Assembly (NCBI GenBank): GCA_946619065.1
Contig: CAMOLY010000001.1
Coordinates: 1-23,921 of the forward strand
Direction: 5' to 3'
Source: an uncultured Clostridia bacterium
Lineage (GTDB): Bacteria; Bacillota; Clostridia; Oscillospirales; Oscillospiraceae
DNA: 23,921 nt
Each line of letters starts with the position of its first letter. Positions within the stretch are counted from its first letter, which is position 1. The notes beneath the pieces were generated by a model. That model was not told where the DNA came from. It saw nothing but the letters and a program-made list of their open reading frames with translations, and made no database searches. The position numbers and the translations under genes are program-made. Positions 5,495-12,485 of the stretch are shown piece by piece.

Positions 5495-7795
5495 GTGAAA
5501 AGTATTACGATTGACAAGCTGTCCATCCGGAATTTCAAGGGCTGCGGCAGCCTGGATCTGGACTTCGGCGGAAAGAACGCCGCAATCTACGGCGACAACG
5601 CAACTGGGAAGACGACGGTTTACGACGCGCTGACCTGGCTGCTGTTCGGCAAGGACAGCCGCGGGAGCTCTGATCAGGAGACTATCAAGCCGCTGGACAC
5701 GGAAGGCAACGTCCGGGATCACGAAGCTGTTACCTGTGTAGAGGCGGTGCTTGGGGTCCGGGAAGATGGCGCACAATGTGCGCCGCTGCAGCTCAGAAAG
5801 GAAATGCAGGAGAGCTGGGTCACCCGGCGGGGCAGCGCTCAGCCGGTCTATGACGGCAACGATTTCCGATACTACGTGGACGACGTACCCATGAAAAAGA
5901 ATGAATTTTCCAAGCGAGTCGGCGAGTTGGTGGAGGAAGACACCTTCCGGTTGCTGACCTCCGTGACTGCGTTTGCCCAGGATATGCCCTGGAAGAAGCG
6001 CCGGGAAATTCTGTACGACATGAGCGGCGCCGCATCGCTCAGCGACCGGGCCCTGCTGCAGACGGCTGCCAGGGAGAATGCTGAAGATTTGGACCCTGAC
6101 ACCAAACAGAGGTTCAGCGAGTTGGCCGAGCTGATGGGCAGCAAGAGCCTGGACGATCTGAAGAAGATTCTGGATCAGAAGCGGAAAAATCTCATGGGAA
6201 CCAGGGATCAGACTCCTGCCCGTATCGACGAGCTGACGATTCAGGAGGCCAAGATGGCCATGCTGGACTTTGACAAGGCGGAGCTGCAAAAAGCTGCGGC
6301 AGAGGACGCAATCCGGAACGCCCGGGAAGAGCTGGCCAGGCTGCAGGGGATTGCAGGGCACCTGGCCCCTACGGAGGCAGGGCCTACGGCGGCGGAGATT
6401 GGGCTGCGGGAGCTGGAGGCCGAAAAGGCGTCCTATGAAGCTGCCTGGTCTGTGCAGCGGAGCGCGATCCTGGATAAGCAGGCTGCCCTGATCTTCGAAA
6501 ACGCCGCCTGGGTACGGGCCCAGCGGGATGAAGCCCTGACTGTAGAACGGGAAATTCTGGAACTGGACGCGAAGAACCGTACCTATCGGCAGGAACAAGC
6601 CGCGGCTTTGCCAGATCTGAACGCGCTGCAAAGCGCTGCGGATGCTCTGGCAGACAGAATCCGCGGGCATCAGGATTCCTTCCGAGAGTTGGAGGCGGAG
6701 GCCTCCAAGTGGGATGAGTTGGTGGAGCAAAATCGCAAGGAATGGTTGGAGGCCGACCGTGTCGCGTTCAGCGGCGGGAATTGCCCGACCTGCGGCCAGC
6801 AGCTGCCACTGGAGCTGTTGGCAGAGGCCAAGGCCAAGTTTGAAACAGGAAAGGCCAGACGGCTGAAGGACATTGAAGGCCGGGCGGAAATCAACCGCGG
6901 CAACGGGGAACGCTGCCGCAAACAGGCAGAAGATGCCCGGGCAAAGGCAGAATTGGCGAAGCCGACCCTGGACAAAGCCCTGGACGATCTGGAAGCCGCG
7001 AAAAAGCAGCCCAGGGAGCTCCTGGACCTGGACGGTTATCAGGAGCGGCGCGAAGCCCTGATGGTCAAGCGGGAGGCCCTGGAAGGGCAGGAACACATGC
7101 CGGACTACAAGGCGCGGCTGGAGCCCATCCTGGAGGAACTGGCAGCGCACGACAGCAGGAAGGCTATGACGGGGTATGAGGACCGCCGTGCTGCTTTGCA
7201 GACAAAGTTGGACGCAGAACTGGCGCAGGCAGCCCGCGAGGCCGACGAGAAGGCCCGTCAGAAGGATCAAATTCAGGACGAGATTCTGGACGTCCAACAG
7301 TACATCAAGGAGCAGGAGGCCGTCCACGGGGACGCTGTGCGGGTTCTGGGGCAGAGGGTTGTTCTGGACTACACCCGGAAGCGGATTCAGGAGCTTCGAG
7401 AGGCCCAAAAGGCGGCCGGCGCCGAATTGGAGCAGGTTGCCGCGGCCCTTTATGCAATGGAAGCCTTCATCCGCTGGAAGACCCGTTTTGTGGAAGGCTC
7501 CATCAACGATTTGTTCCGCATTGTCACCTTCCGGCTGTTCCGGGAGCAGGCCAACGGCGGCCTGGAGGAGCGCTGCGACGTGGTAGTAGACGGCGTGCCC
7601 TACAATGCTCTGAACAACGGAACCAGGATCAACGCCGGCTTGGACATCATTCGTCGATTGGCGGAGCACTATGGCGTCCGGGTACCCCTCTTTGTTGACA
7701 ACGCCGAAGGGGTGACCAGACTGGAGGACGCCGGAACTCAGGTAATCCGGCTGGTGGTTTCTGCGGAGGACAAGCGCCTGCGTGTGGAAGTTTAG
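5495..7795 (+). CDS. Rad50/SbcC-like AAA ATPase with zinc hook
   Basis: This 766-aa SMC-type ATPase has Walker A GDNATGKTT (33-41), long coiled coils (about 215-420 and 445-665) split by a zinc hook CPTC (C430, C433), and Walker B LFVDNAEG (D735, with E738). It probably dimerises through the hook and handles DNA ends in phage recombination or replication. GTG at 5495 is chosen: GGAGG is 8 nt upstream, and the alternative ATG at 5480 contains that site. An upstream in-frame extension from 5390 crosses hairpin and repeat sequence. The family usually pairs with an Mre11/SbcD nuclease; none is seen, but a metallo-beta-lactamase-fold protein lies two genes downstream. A small palindrome (5768-5784) inserts DGAQCAP-like residues. 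Confidence 0.92.
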   Translation: MKSITIDKLSIRNFKGCGSLDLDFGGKNAAIYGDNATGKTTVYDALTWLLFGKDSRGSSDQETIKPLDTEGNVRDHEAVTCVEAVLGVREDGAQCAPLQLRKEMQESWVTRRGSAQPVYDGNDFRYYVDDVPMKKNEFSKRVGELVEEDTFRLLTSVTAFAQDMPWKKRREILYDMSGAASLSDRALLQTAARENAEDLDPDTKQRFSELAELMGSKSLDDLKKILDQKRKNLMGTRDQTPARIDELTIQEAKMAMLDFDKAELQKAAAEDAIRNAREELARLQGIAGHLAPTEAGPTAAEIGLRELEAEKASYEAAWSVQRSAILDKQAALIFENAAWVRAQRDEALTVEREILELDAKNRTYRQEQAAALPDLNALQSAADALADRIRGHQDSFRELEAEASKWDELVEQNRKEWLEADRVAFSGGNCPTCGQQLPLELLAEAKAKFETGKARRLKDIEGRAEINRGNGERCRKQAEDARAKAELAKPTLDKALDDLEAAKKQPRELLDLDGYQERREALMVKREALEGQEHMPDYKARLEPILEELAAHDSRKAMTGYEDRRAALQTKLDAELAQAAREADEKARQKDQIQDEILDVQQYIKEQEAVHGDAVRVLGQRVVLDYTRKRIQELREAQKAAGAELEQVAAALYAMEAFIRWKTRFVEGSINDLFRIVTFRLFREQANGGLEERCDVVVDGVPYNALNNGTRINAGLDIIRRLAEHYGVRVPLFVDNAEGVTRLEDAGTQVIRLVVSAEDKRLRVEV
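5768..5784. repeat. Palindrome inside the Rad50-like gene
   Basis: GGCGCACAATGTGCGCC has 7-bp arms with a 3-base centre and 15 of 17 bases matching 3882-3898. It encodes residues within GVREDGAQCAPLQLRKE, between two strands of the N-terminal ATPase lobe. From memory, relatives have a shorter turn at this point, which suggests insertion. Confidence 0.55.
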
Positions 7796-7843
7796 GGCCG
7801 ATGTGGTCATACATTCGTGACTCTACGAGTTCGGCCCCTACGG
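7795..7843 (+). repeat. Family D dispersed repeat (copy 1)
   Basis: GGGCCGA at one end pairs with TCGGCCC at the other, and the element ends CCTACGG. It starts at the last base of the Rad50-like stop codon. It is nearly identical to 16481-16528, with differences only in the loop and final arm. It fills most of the gap before the NGO0469-like gene. Confidence 0.88.
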
Positions 7844-7866
7844 ATAAAATGAAAGGAGATTAAACC

Positions 7867-8526
7867 ATGAGTCTCAAAATCAAGGACAGAGCAAAGCCCG
7901 CGGTACCGCCGGTTGAGCCGGGCGTGTACATGGCAGCCTGCGTCGGTGTCATCGACCTGGGCGAGCAGTATTCCGAGAAATACAAGAATTACAGCAACAA
8001 GGTGATGCTGACCTTTGAGCTGCTGGGTGAGACCGTGGAGATCGACGGCGAGCAGAAGCCCCGTCAGATTTCGAAGATATTTACCTTTGCCACCGGGCAG
8101 AGGTCAGGCCTCCGGAAATTCCTGCAGAGCTGGGACGGAAAGCAGCTGTCAGACGAGCAGGCAGCAGAGGAAGATCTGAGCCAGCGCCTGGGCCGGACCT
8201 GCCAGCTCCAGGTGGTGCTCAATGAGACCGGCGACAAAGCCAACATCGACAACATCATGGCGCTGCCGAAGGGCATCAAGCTGGACAAGCCACAAAGCGA
8301 GCTGATCCTGTTTGACCTGGACGAATTCGACCAGGCCACCTTCGAGAAGCTGAGCGACTGGACGCGGGAGACCATTCAGAAGAGCAGCCAGTGGCAGAAG
8401 GAACACGCCAGCACGGAGACGATCCAGGTCAACCCGGAGACGGGGGAGGTTTTGGAGGACGGCGGGGCGGGCACTAACTTCGCGTCGCAGGCTCCCACGA
8501 ATCGGGACGGAGGTGTGCCGTTTTGA
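7867..8526 (+). CDS. NGO0469-family phage replication protein, ssDNA-binding-like
   Basis: This 219-aa protein resembles the phage replication protein family NGO0469. Cues are PGVYMAACVGVIDLGEQ near the N-terminus, KVMLTFELLGETVEIDGEQKP, ISKIFTF, LRKFLQSWDGKQLSDEQ, LGRTCQLQVV, IMALPKG and a LSDWTRETIQKS helix. It ends with an acidic, flexible tail and VPF, as single-strand binding proteins often do to recruit partners. AAAGGAG precedes the ATG. It lies between a Rad50-like ATPase and an MBL-fold protein, so it probably coats or delivers ssDNA in phage recombination/replication. The family assignment is from memory of the motif pattern. Confidence 0.82.
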   Translation: MSLKIKDRAKPAVPPVEPGVYMAACVGVIDLGEQYSEKYKNYSNKVMLTFELLGETVEIDGEQKPRQISKIFTFATGQRSGLRKFLQSWDGKQLSDEQAAEEDLSQRLGRTCQLQVVLNETGDKANIDNIMALPKGIKLDKPQSELILFDLDEFDQATFEKLSDWTRETIQKSSQWQKEHASTETIQVNPETGEVLEDGGAGTNFASQAPTNRDGGVPF

Positions 8527-9353
8527 CGTTTGAGGCTTTGGCTTCGAGCTCTCACGGCAACGCCTACATTGTTTCGGACGGGCAGTCCCGCATTCTGCTG
8601 GAGTGCGGGCTTGCCTTCCGGACGCTGCAAAAGACAGCGGGGTTTTCGCTGTGCGAGTTCGATGGGGTTTTGCTGACCCATGAGCACAAGGACCATGCCC
8701 GGTCGGCCGGGGAGTTGATCCGCAGCGGACAGACCGTATACATGAGCTGCGGGACGGCCCTGGCTCTGGGCCTGGCGGAGGAACGGCCGCTTTCAGCTGT
8801 GGTGCAGGTCCGAAGTACCACCTCATCCGGCCCTGCGGGCCACCTTCCCCTCGAGGGGAAGGCTTTCCCGGTGGATCCGGAGAAGGCTGTGGCTGTGGTG
8901 GGCTGCCCGGGGGTGGAGCTGGTAGAGCACAGGGAGCAGTTCCGGGTTGGCAGTTTCGATGTGACAGCCTTTGCCACATACCACGACGCCGCGGAGCCGC
9001 TGGGCTACGTGATCCGATCCCGGGCGGACGGGGACGTTCTGGTTTTTGCTACCGACACGGTGAACCTTCGGTATCGGTTTCCCGGGCTCAGGTTACTGGC
9101 TATCGAGGCCAACTACGACAGAAACATCCTGGAACGATCTCAACGGCTGCCGGACAAAACCAAGGATCGGATCCGCAACACCCACATGGAGATCGAAACC
9201 CTCTGCGACATCCTCCGTGGCATGGATCTGCGCGAGTGCCGGGAGGTCTGGCTCCTGCATCTGTCGGATGCCATGAGCCACGAGGGAAACTTCATCAACA
9301 AGGTGCGGCGGGCGGTTCCGCCCTGGGTGACGGTTCGAGCCGCGGCGAGATAG
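8523..9353 (+). CDS. Metallo-beta-lactamase-fold protein, YycJ-like possible nuclease
   Basis: This 276-aa protein has the metal-site motif LTHEHKDH (H53, H55, D57, H58), YHDAAEPLGY (H154), ATDT (D178), a likely H221 and LHLSD (H246), so the full two-metal site seems intact. The order fits phage and YycJ/WalJ-type MBL proteins, some of which are DNA exonucleases. The start is TTG at 8523, with GGAGG at suitable spacing and a TTGA overlap with the previous stop; the N-terminus MTFEALASSSHGNAY matches the usual family start. Residues about 98-117 (STTSSGPAGHLPLEGKAFPV) are encoded by family A repeat copy 2, inserted in frame in a loop between the metal motifs. Together with the Rad50-like ATPase it could replace SbcD. 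Confidence 0.88.
   Translation: MTFEALASSSHGNAYIVSDGQSRILLECGLAFRTLQKTAGFSLCEFDGVLLTHEHKDHARSAGELIRSGQTVYMSCGTALALGLAEERPLSAVVQVRSTTSSGPAGHLPLEGKAFPVDPEKAVAVVGCPGVELVEHREQFRVGSFDVTAFATYHDAAEPLGYVIRSRADGDVLVFATDTVNLRYRFPGLRLLAIEANYDRNILERSQRLPDKTKDRIRNTHMEIETLCDILRGMDLRECREVWLLHLSDAMSHEGNFINKVRRAVPPWVTVRAAAR
8817..8866 (+). repeat. Family A palindromic element in the MBL gene (copy 2)
   Basis: Hairpins GGCCC-tgc-GGGCC and CCTTCCCCT-cg-AGGGGAAGG lie in the same order and reading frame as the copy at 4838-4887, encoding TTSSGPAGHLPLEGKAF. About 45 of 50 bases match copy 1. The host protein stays open and keeps its metal ligands. Confidence 0.9.
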
Positions 9354-9364
9354 GAGGTGCTGAA

Positions 9365-10048
9365 ATGGGATTCAGCCGGAAACAATTCACATTTTATCGT
9401 TCGTATATCGACGCTGCCGCATCGCTTACCGTGAAGCAACGGGGCGAATACCTGGTTGCTTTGATCCAATACGCGCTGGACGAAATCGAGCCTGATTGTA
9501 TATCTCCAGCGGCACGGACCGCATTTGAGATTGTCAGGCCCTTCCTCGACGTGGCCAGACGCAAGGCCCAGGCTGGGAAATCGGGCGGTGAGGCCAGCGG
9601 AGAAGCCCGAAGCAAAACCGAAGCAAACCGAAGCAAAACGAAGCAAAACGAAGCAAACACGAAGCAAGGGGAAGAACAAGTAAAAGAACAAGTAAAAGGT
9701 AAAGGGGAAGGAGAAGGGGATGCTTCCCCCAGTTGGAAAAGCAAAGAGTCTTTTACCGATGTCTTTGACAAGCTGATGAGAACAGGTGTTTTTATGTCGG
9801 ACAAGGACAACCTGGACTGTGAGGCGCTGTGTGCGGAGTACGGAACAAGGGCGGTCACGGAGGCAATCGAGCGAGCGAGAGAACAGAACGCGCCGAGATG
9901 GAGCTACGTCCGGGCCATCGTCACCAGCGGCGGGGTCGGAGGCGGGCATTCAGGCGGGCGCGGCGGATTCATCCGGCACGGAGACAGCATGAGCCCGATG
10001 ATGCAGCAGGCCGTGGATCGGATGCTCGCTGAAGACGACGACAAATGA
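9365..10048 (+). CDS. DnaD-like phage replication initiation protein
   Basis: This 227-aa protein has an N-terminal DUF6291-like domain (FYRSYIDAAASLTVKQRGEYL...about 1-78), a low-complexity basic linker (about 80-118: repeated EA/SKTKQ), and a C-terminal DnaD/DnaB_2-like helical segment (ALCAEYGTRAVTEAIERAREQNAPRWSYVRAIV, about 155-190) before an acidic end. Such proteins recruit replisome or helicase loader to the phage origin. AGGAGG precedes the ATG at 9365; the in-frame upstream extension lies inside the MBL gene. The linker DNA carries six phased direct repeats, so the origin may lie in this gene, as in lambda O. Confidence 0.85.
   Translation: MGFSRKQFTFYRSYIDAAASLTVKQRGEYLVALIQYALDEIEPDCISPAARTAFEIVRPFLDVARRKAQAGKSGGEASGEARSKTEANRSKTKQNEANTKQGEEQVKEQVKGKGEGEGDASPSWKSKESFTDVFDKLMRTGVFMSDKDNLDCEALCAEYGTRAVTEAIERAREQNAPRWSYVRAIVTSGGVGGGHSGGRGGFIRHGDSMSPMMQQAVDRMLAEDDDK
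9608..9697 (+). repeat. Phased direct repeats, candidate replication origin
   Basis: CGAAGCAAA (with variants) begins at 9608, 9619, 9629, 9639, 9649 and 9660, i.e. steps of 11, 10, 10, 10 and 11 bp: one helical turn each. They are followed by two exact GAACAAGTAAAA units (9674-9685, 9686-9697) and an A/G-rich stretch to about 9720, with low melting energy for this GC-rich phage. The array lies in the linker of a replication initiator gene, as lambda's origin does in O. It also encodes a basic linker, so a purely coding cause is possible. Confidence 0.6.
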
Positions 10049-10072
10049 AGGGCCACAGAAAGGAAAAATCAC

Positions 10073-10345
10073 ATGGGAAATAAGAAAATCAATCCCAGGC
10101 GGCAGATCTGCACCGGGGAGGACGTCAAGCGGGCGGAAAACCGAGGAATCGAAACGGGCCTCCGGCAGGCGCTGAAAATTGCCCTCTACATCCTGCTGGA
10201 CAAGCACGACGCCCCGCGGGAGGACGTTCAGGAGTTGGCCAGGGAGTTCACATGGCTGGCCGAGCGGATTAACGAGGGAAGGATCTCGTGGCCATTCGTG
10301 GATCGGGTGCTCGAGGAAAACGACGTGGAGGTGCGGCTGAGGTGA
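10073..10345 (+). CDS. Small helical phage protein (90 aa)
   Basis: This 90-aa protein is predicted mostly helical (GEDVKRAENRGIETGLRQALKIALYILLDK, then EDVQELAREFTWLAERINEGRI). The family is not recognised with certainty; similar small proteins sit between replication and modification genes in Clostridial phages. GAAAGGA precedes the ATG. Its stop overlaps the GTG of the next tiny ORF (GTGA). No catalytic motif is seen. Confidence 0.75.
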   Translation: MGNKKINPRRQICTGEDVKRAENRGIETGLRQALKIALYILLDKHDAPREDVQELAREFTWLAERINEGRISWPFVDRVLEENDVEVRLR

Positions 10346-10404
10346 CATACGGCGAGTTTCTGCAGACCATGAGTCTGTTTGACCTGATGGAGGGAGCGAG
10401 ATGA
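10342..10404 (+). CDS. 20-codon coupled ORF before the cytosine methyltransferase
   Basis: A GTG at 10342 overlaps the previous stop (GTGA), and the frame ends at 10404, overlapping the ATG of the methyltransferase (ATGA). GGAGG lies 10 nt upstream. It encodes 20 residues including YGEFLQTMSLFDLM, an amphipathic helix-like peptide. It may be a genuine micro-protein or a translational coupling relay. It is too short for sequence alone to prove. Confidence 0.4.
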   Translation: MTYGEFLQTMSLFDLMEGAR

Positions 10405-12485
10405 AACGAACAAGGGACCCAGCGCAGATCAGCATGACAGAGGAGATCATCGTGGACAGCTTCGCCGGAGGCGGCGGGGCGTCTACTGGGATCGAGGTGG
10501 CCACCGGGCGGGTGGTGAGCATTGCCATCAACCACGACGCGGACGCGATCCTGATGCACAGCGTCAACCATCCATTCACCGAGCATTACCAGGCTTCGGT
10601 CTGGGACATCGACCCGGAGGAGGTCTGCAAGGGCCGCCCTGTGGGGCTGGCCTGGTTCTCGCCAGACTGCAAGCATTTCAGCAAAGCGAAAGGCGCTGCC
10701 TTGGTGGATAAGAAGATCCGAGGACTTGCGTGGATCGTACTTCGGTGGGCGGCTACCGTTCGTCCACGTGTGATCATGCTGGAAAACGTGGAGGAGTTCC
10801 AGACCTGGGGGCCGGTCCGAAAAGGAAAGCCCGTAAAGAAAAAGGCTTGCAAGACCTTCCAGCAGTGGAAATGGCAGCTGATGAACTTAGGCTACGAAAT
10901 CGAACACAGAGAGCTGGTAGCGGCTGACTACGGAGCGCCGACCTCCCGCAAGCGGTTTGTGCTGGTTGCCCGGTGCGACGGGCGGCCCATCGTCTGGCCG
11001 GAGCGAACCCACGCCCCCGCAGATCATCCTGACGTGATAGCCGGAAAACTGAAGCCCTGGCGCTCCGCCGCGGAGATCATCGACTGGAGCTTGCCGTGCC
11101 CGTCCATCTTCGCCTCCAAGGCGGAGATTAAGGAGCGGTATGGTCTGGACGCCGTGCGGCCGCTGGCGGACAACACCCAGCGCAGGGTGATCAGAGGCGT
11201 GGACAAGCACACCATTCAATCAGTAAAGCCTTTCATTGTACCGGTAGGTTACGTGGAACGGCGCGGCCAGGCTCCGCGGGTACATGATGTGGACAAGCCT
11301 CTTCCAACGGTTGTGGGTACCGGGAAACAATATCTGGGAGCGCCGAAGCTGGCGCCTTTTACGGTCACAAATACCACCAACTCCGTCGGCGCTTCGGTCT
11401 CACAACCGGTACATACGGTCACAAGCGCCGGAAATCAGATGCTTGTAGAGCCAAAGCTGACAGCCTTCGGCGTGGAGTGCAATCACAGCGGAGGCGGCCA
11501 CGTTTCGGACCTCCGGGACCCATTTAAGACCATCACGGCTAATCACACAGGCGGGATCTGTGAGCCGGTGCTTTCCCCATGCATCGTACAGAGCAAATTG
11601 TACAACGGTCCGCGGAGTGTCAAAAAGCCGCTCTCAACGATAACAGCTGTAGGTTCCCATGAGCTGGTGACGGCCAACCTGGCACAATACCACACCGAGC
11701 AGACCGAGACCGCAAGGGTAAACAGCCTGGACGCGGCTCTGCCAACGGTGGACGCATCAAACCGTTACGCCGTTGTAACGGCCCATCTCAACGAATACTA
11801 CGGCAACGGCCAACCCATAGACATCTCGAAGCCCATGCGCACGGTCACAAGCCACGACCGGGAGGCGCTGACCACAGCATTCATGCAGCCCTTCCACGCG
11901 GGCGGGTATCACGGGAAAGGAAACTCTCCGGACAAGCCGGTGAACACCGTGACATCCTCCGGCGGTCAGTCGCTTGTAACGGCCCAGGTTGCGGAGTTTA
12001 AGGGGCAGGATATAGGACAGCCGGTGGACAAGCCGCTGCGGACCATTACCGCATCTTCGGGCCAGTTCGCAGACGTGCGGGTCCAGGTGGTGCGATATGA
12101 CCAGGAGCAGACAGGCAATGCCCGCCCATACGGGTACTGGCCGGAGATCCGGCAGCTGCTGAATCAATACTGCGGTTATTCTCTGGGCGAGAACGAGATC
12201 CTGCTGCTGAATATCGAAGGTGTCTGGTATTACATTTCCGACATCGGACTTCGGATGCTGACGCCCCGTGAGCTCTACAACGCCATGGGCTTCCCGCCGG
12301 ACTACATCATCGACTTCGTGGACCCCAAGACCGGAAAGGAGTATTCCAAGGCCGCCAAGGTGGCCCGCTGTGGCAATGCCGTCTGCCCGCCCATGGCGGA
12401 GGCGGTGGTCCGGGCCAACCTCCCGGAATGGTGCGGCGGCAAGATCGAGACCATGGAGCAGCTGCGGAAGGTTGTTGCGGTATGA
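10401..12485 (+). CDS. C5-cytosine DNA methyltransferase with internal repeats
   Basis: This 694-aa enzyme methylates cytosine in phage DNA. Motif I is FAGGGGASTG (21-30), the catalytic motif IV is SPDCKHFS with C90, motif VI is ENV (128-130), motif VIII YGAPTSRKRF, and motifs IX-X near the end (RMLTPRELYNAMGFPP...CGNAVCPP). Between VIII and IX, residues about 297-565 hold about eight degenerate repeats of pattern P-x-x-T(V/I)T-x8-LV-x6-F, where the target-recognition domain belongs. Large phage C5 enzymes often have such repeats; eight is many. GGAGG precedes the ATG. It overlaps the adenine methyltransferase gene by 4 bp (ATGA). No restriction enzyme is near, so self-protection or regulation is likely. 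Confidence 0.94.
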   Translation: MKRTRDPAQISMTEEIIVDSFAGGGGASTGIEVATGRVVSIAINHDADAILMHSVNHPFTEHYQASVWDIDPEEVCKGRPVGLAWFSPDCKHFSKAKGAALVDKKIRGLAWIVLRWAATVRPRVIMLENVEEFQTWGPVRKGKPVKKKACKTFQQWKWQLMNLGYEIEHRELVAADYGAPTSRKRFVLVARCDGRPIVWPERTHAPADHPDVIAGKLKPWRSAAEIIDWSLPCPSIFASKAEIKERYGLDAVRPLADNTQRRVIRGVDKHTIQSVKPFIVPVGYVERRGQAPRVHDVDKPLPTVVGTGKQYLGAPKLAPFTVTNTTNSVGASVSQPVHTVTSAGNQMLVEPKLTAFGVECNHSGGGHVSDLRDPFKTITANHTGGICEPVLSPCIVQSKLYNGPRSVKKPLSTITAVGSHELVTANLAQYHTEQTETARVNSLDAALPTVDASNRYAVVTAHLNEYYGNGQPIDISKPMRTVTSHDREALTTAFMQPFHAGGYHGKGNSPDKPVNTVTSSGGQSLVTAQVAEFKGQDIGQPVDKPLRTITASSGQFADVRVQVVRYDQEQTGNARPYGYWPEIRQLLNQYCGYSLGENEILLLNIEGVWYYISDIGLRMLTPRELYNAMGFPPDYIIDFVDPKTGKEYSKAAKVARCGNAVCPPMAEAVVRANLPEWCGGKIETMEQLRKVVAV

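Noticed and set aside
5441..7810. 789-aa open frame on the minus strand
   Set aside because: It mirrors the Rad50-like gene, has no ribosome site and encodes Leu/Gln/His-rich shadow sequence typical of the antisense of high-GC coiled-coil DNA.
9600..9720. Sequencing or assembly artefact in the A/G-rich linker
   Set aside because: The frame stays open with coherent codons on both sides, and unit spacing is regular; it looks like real coding sequence.
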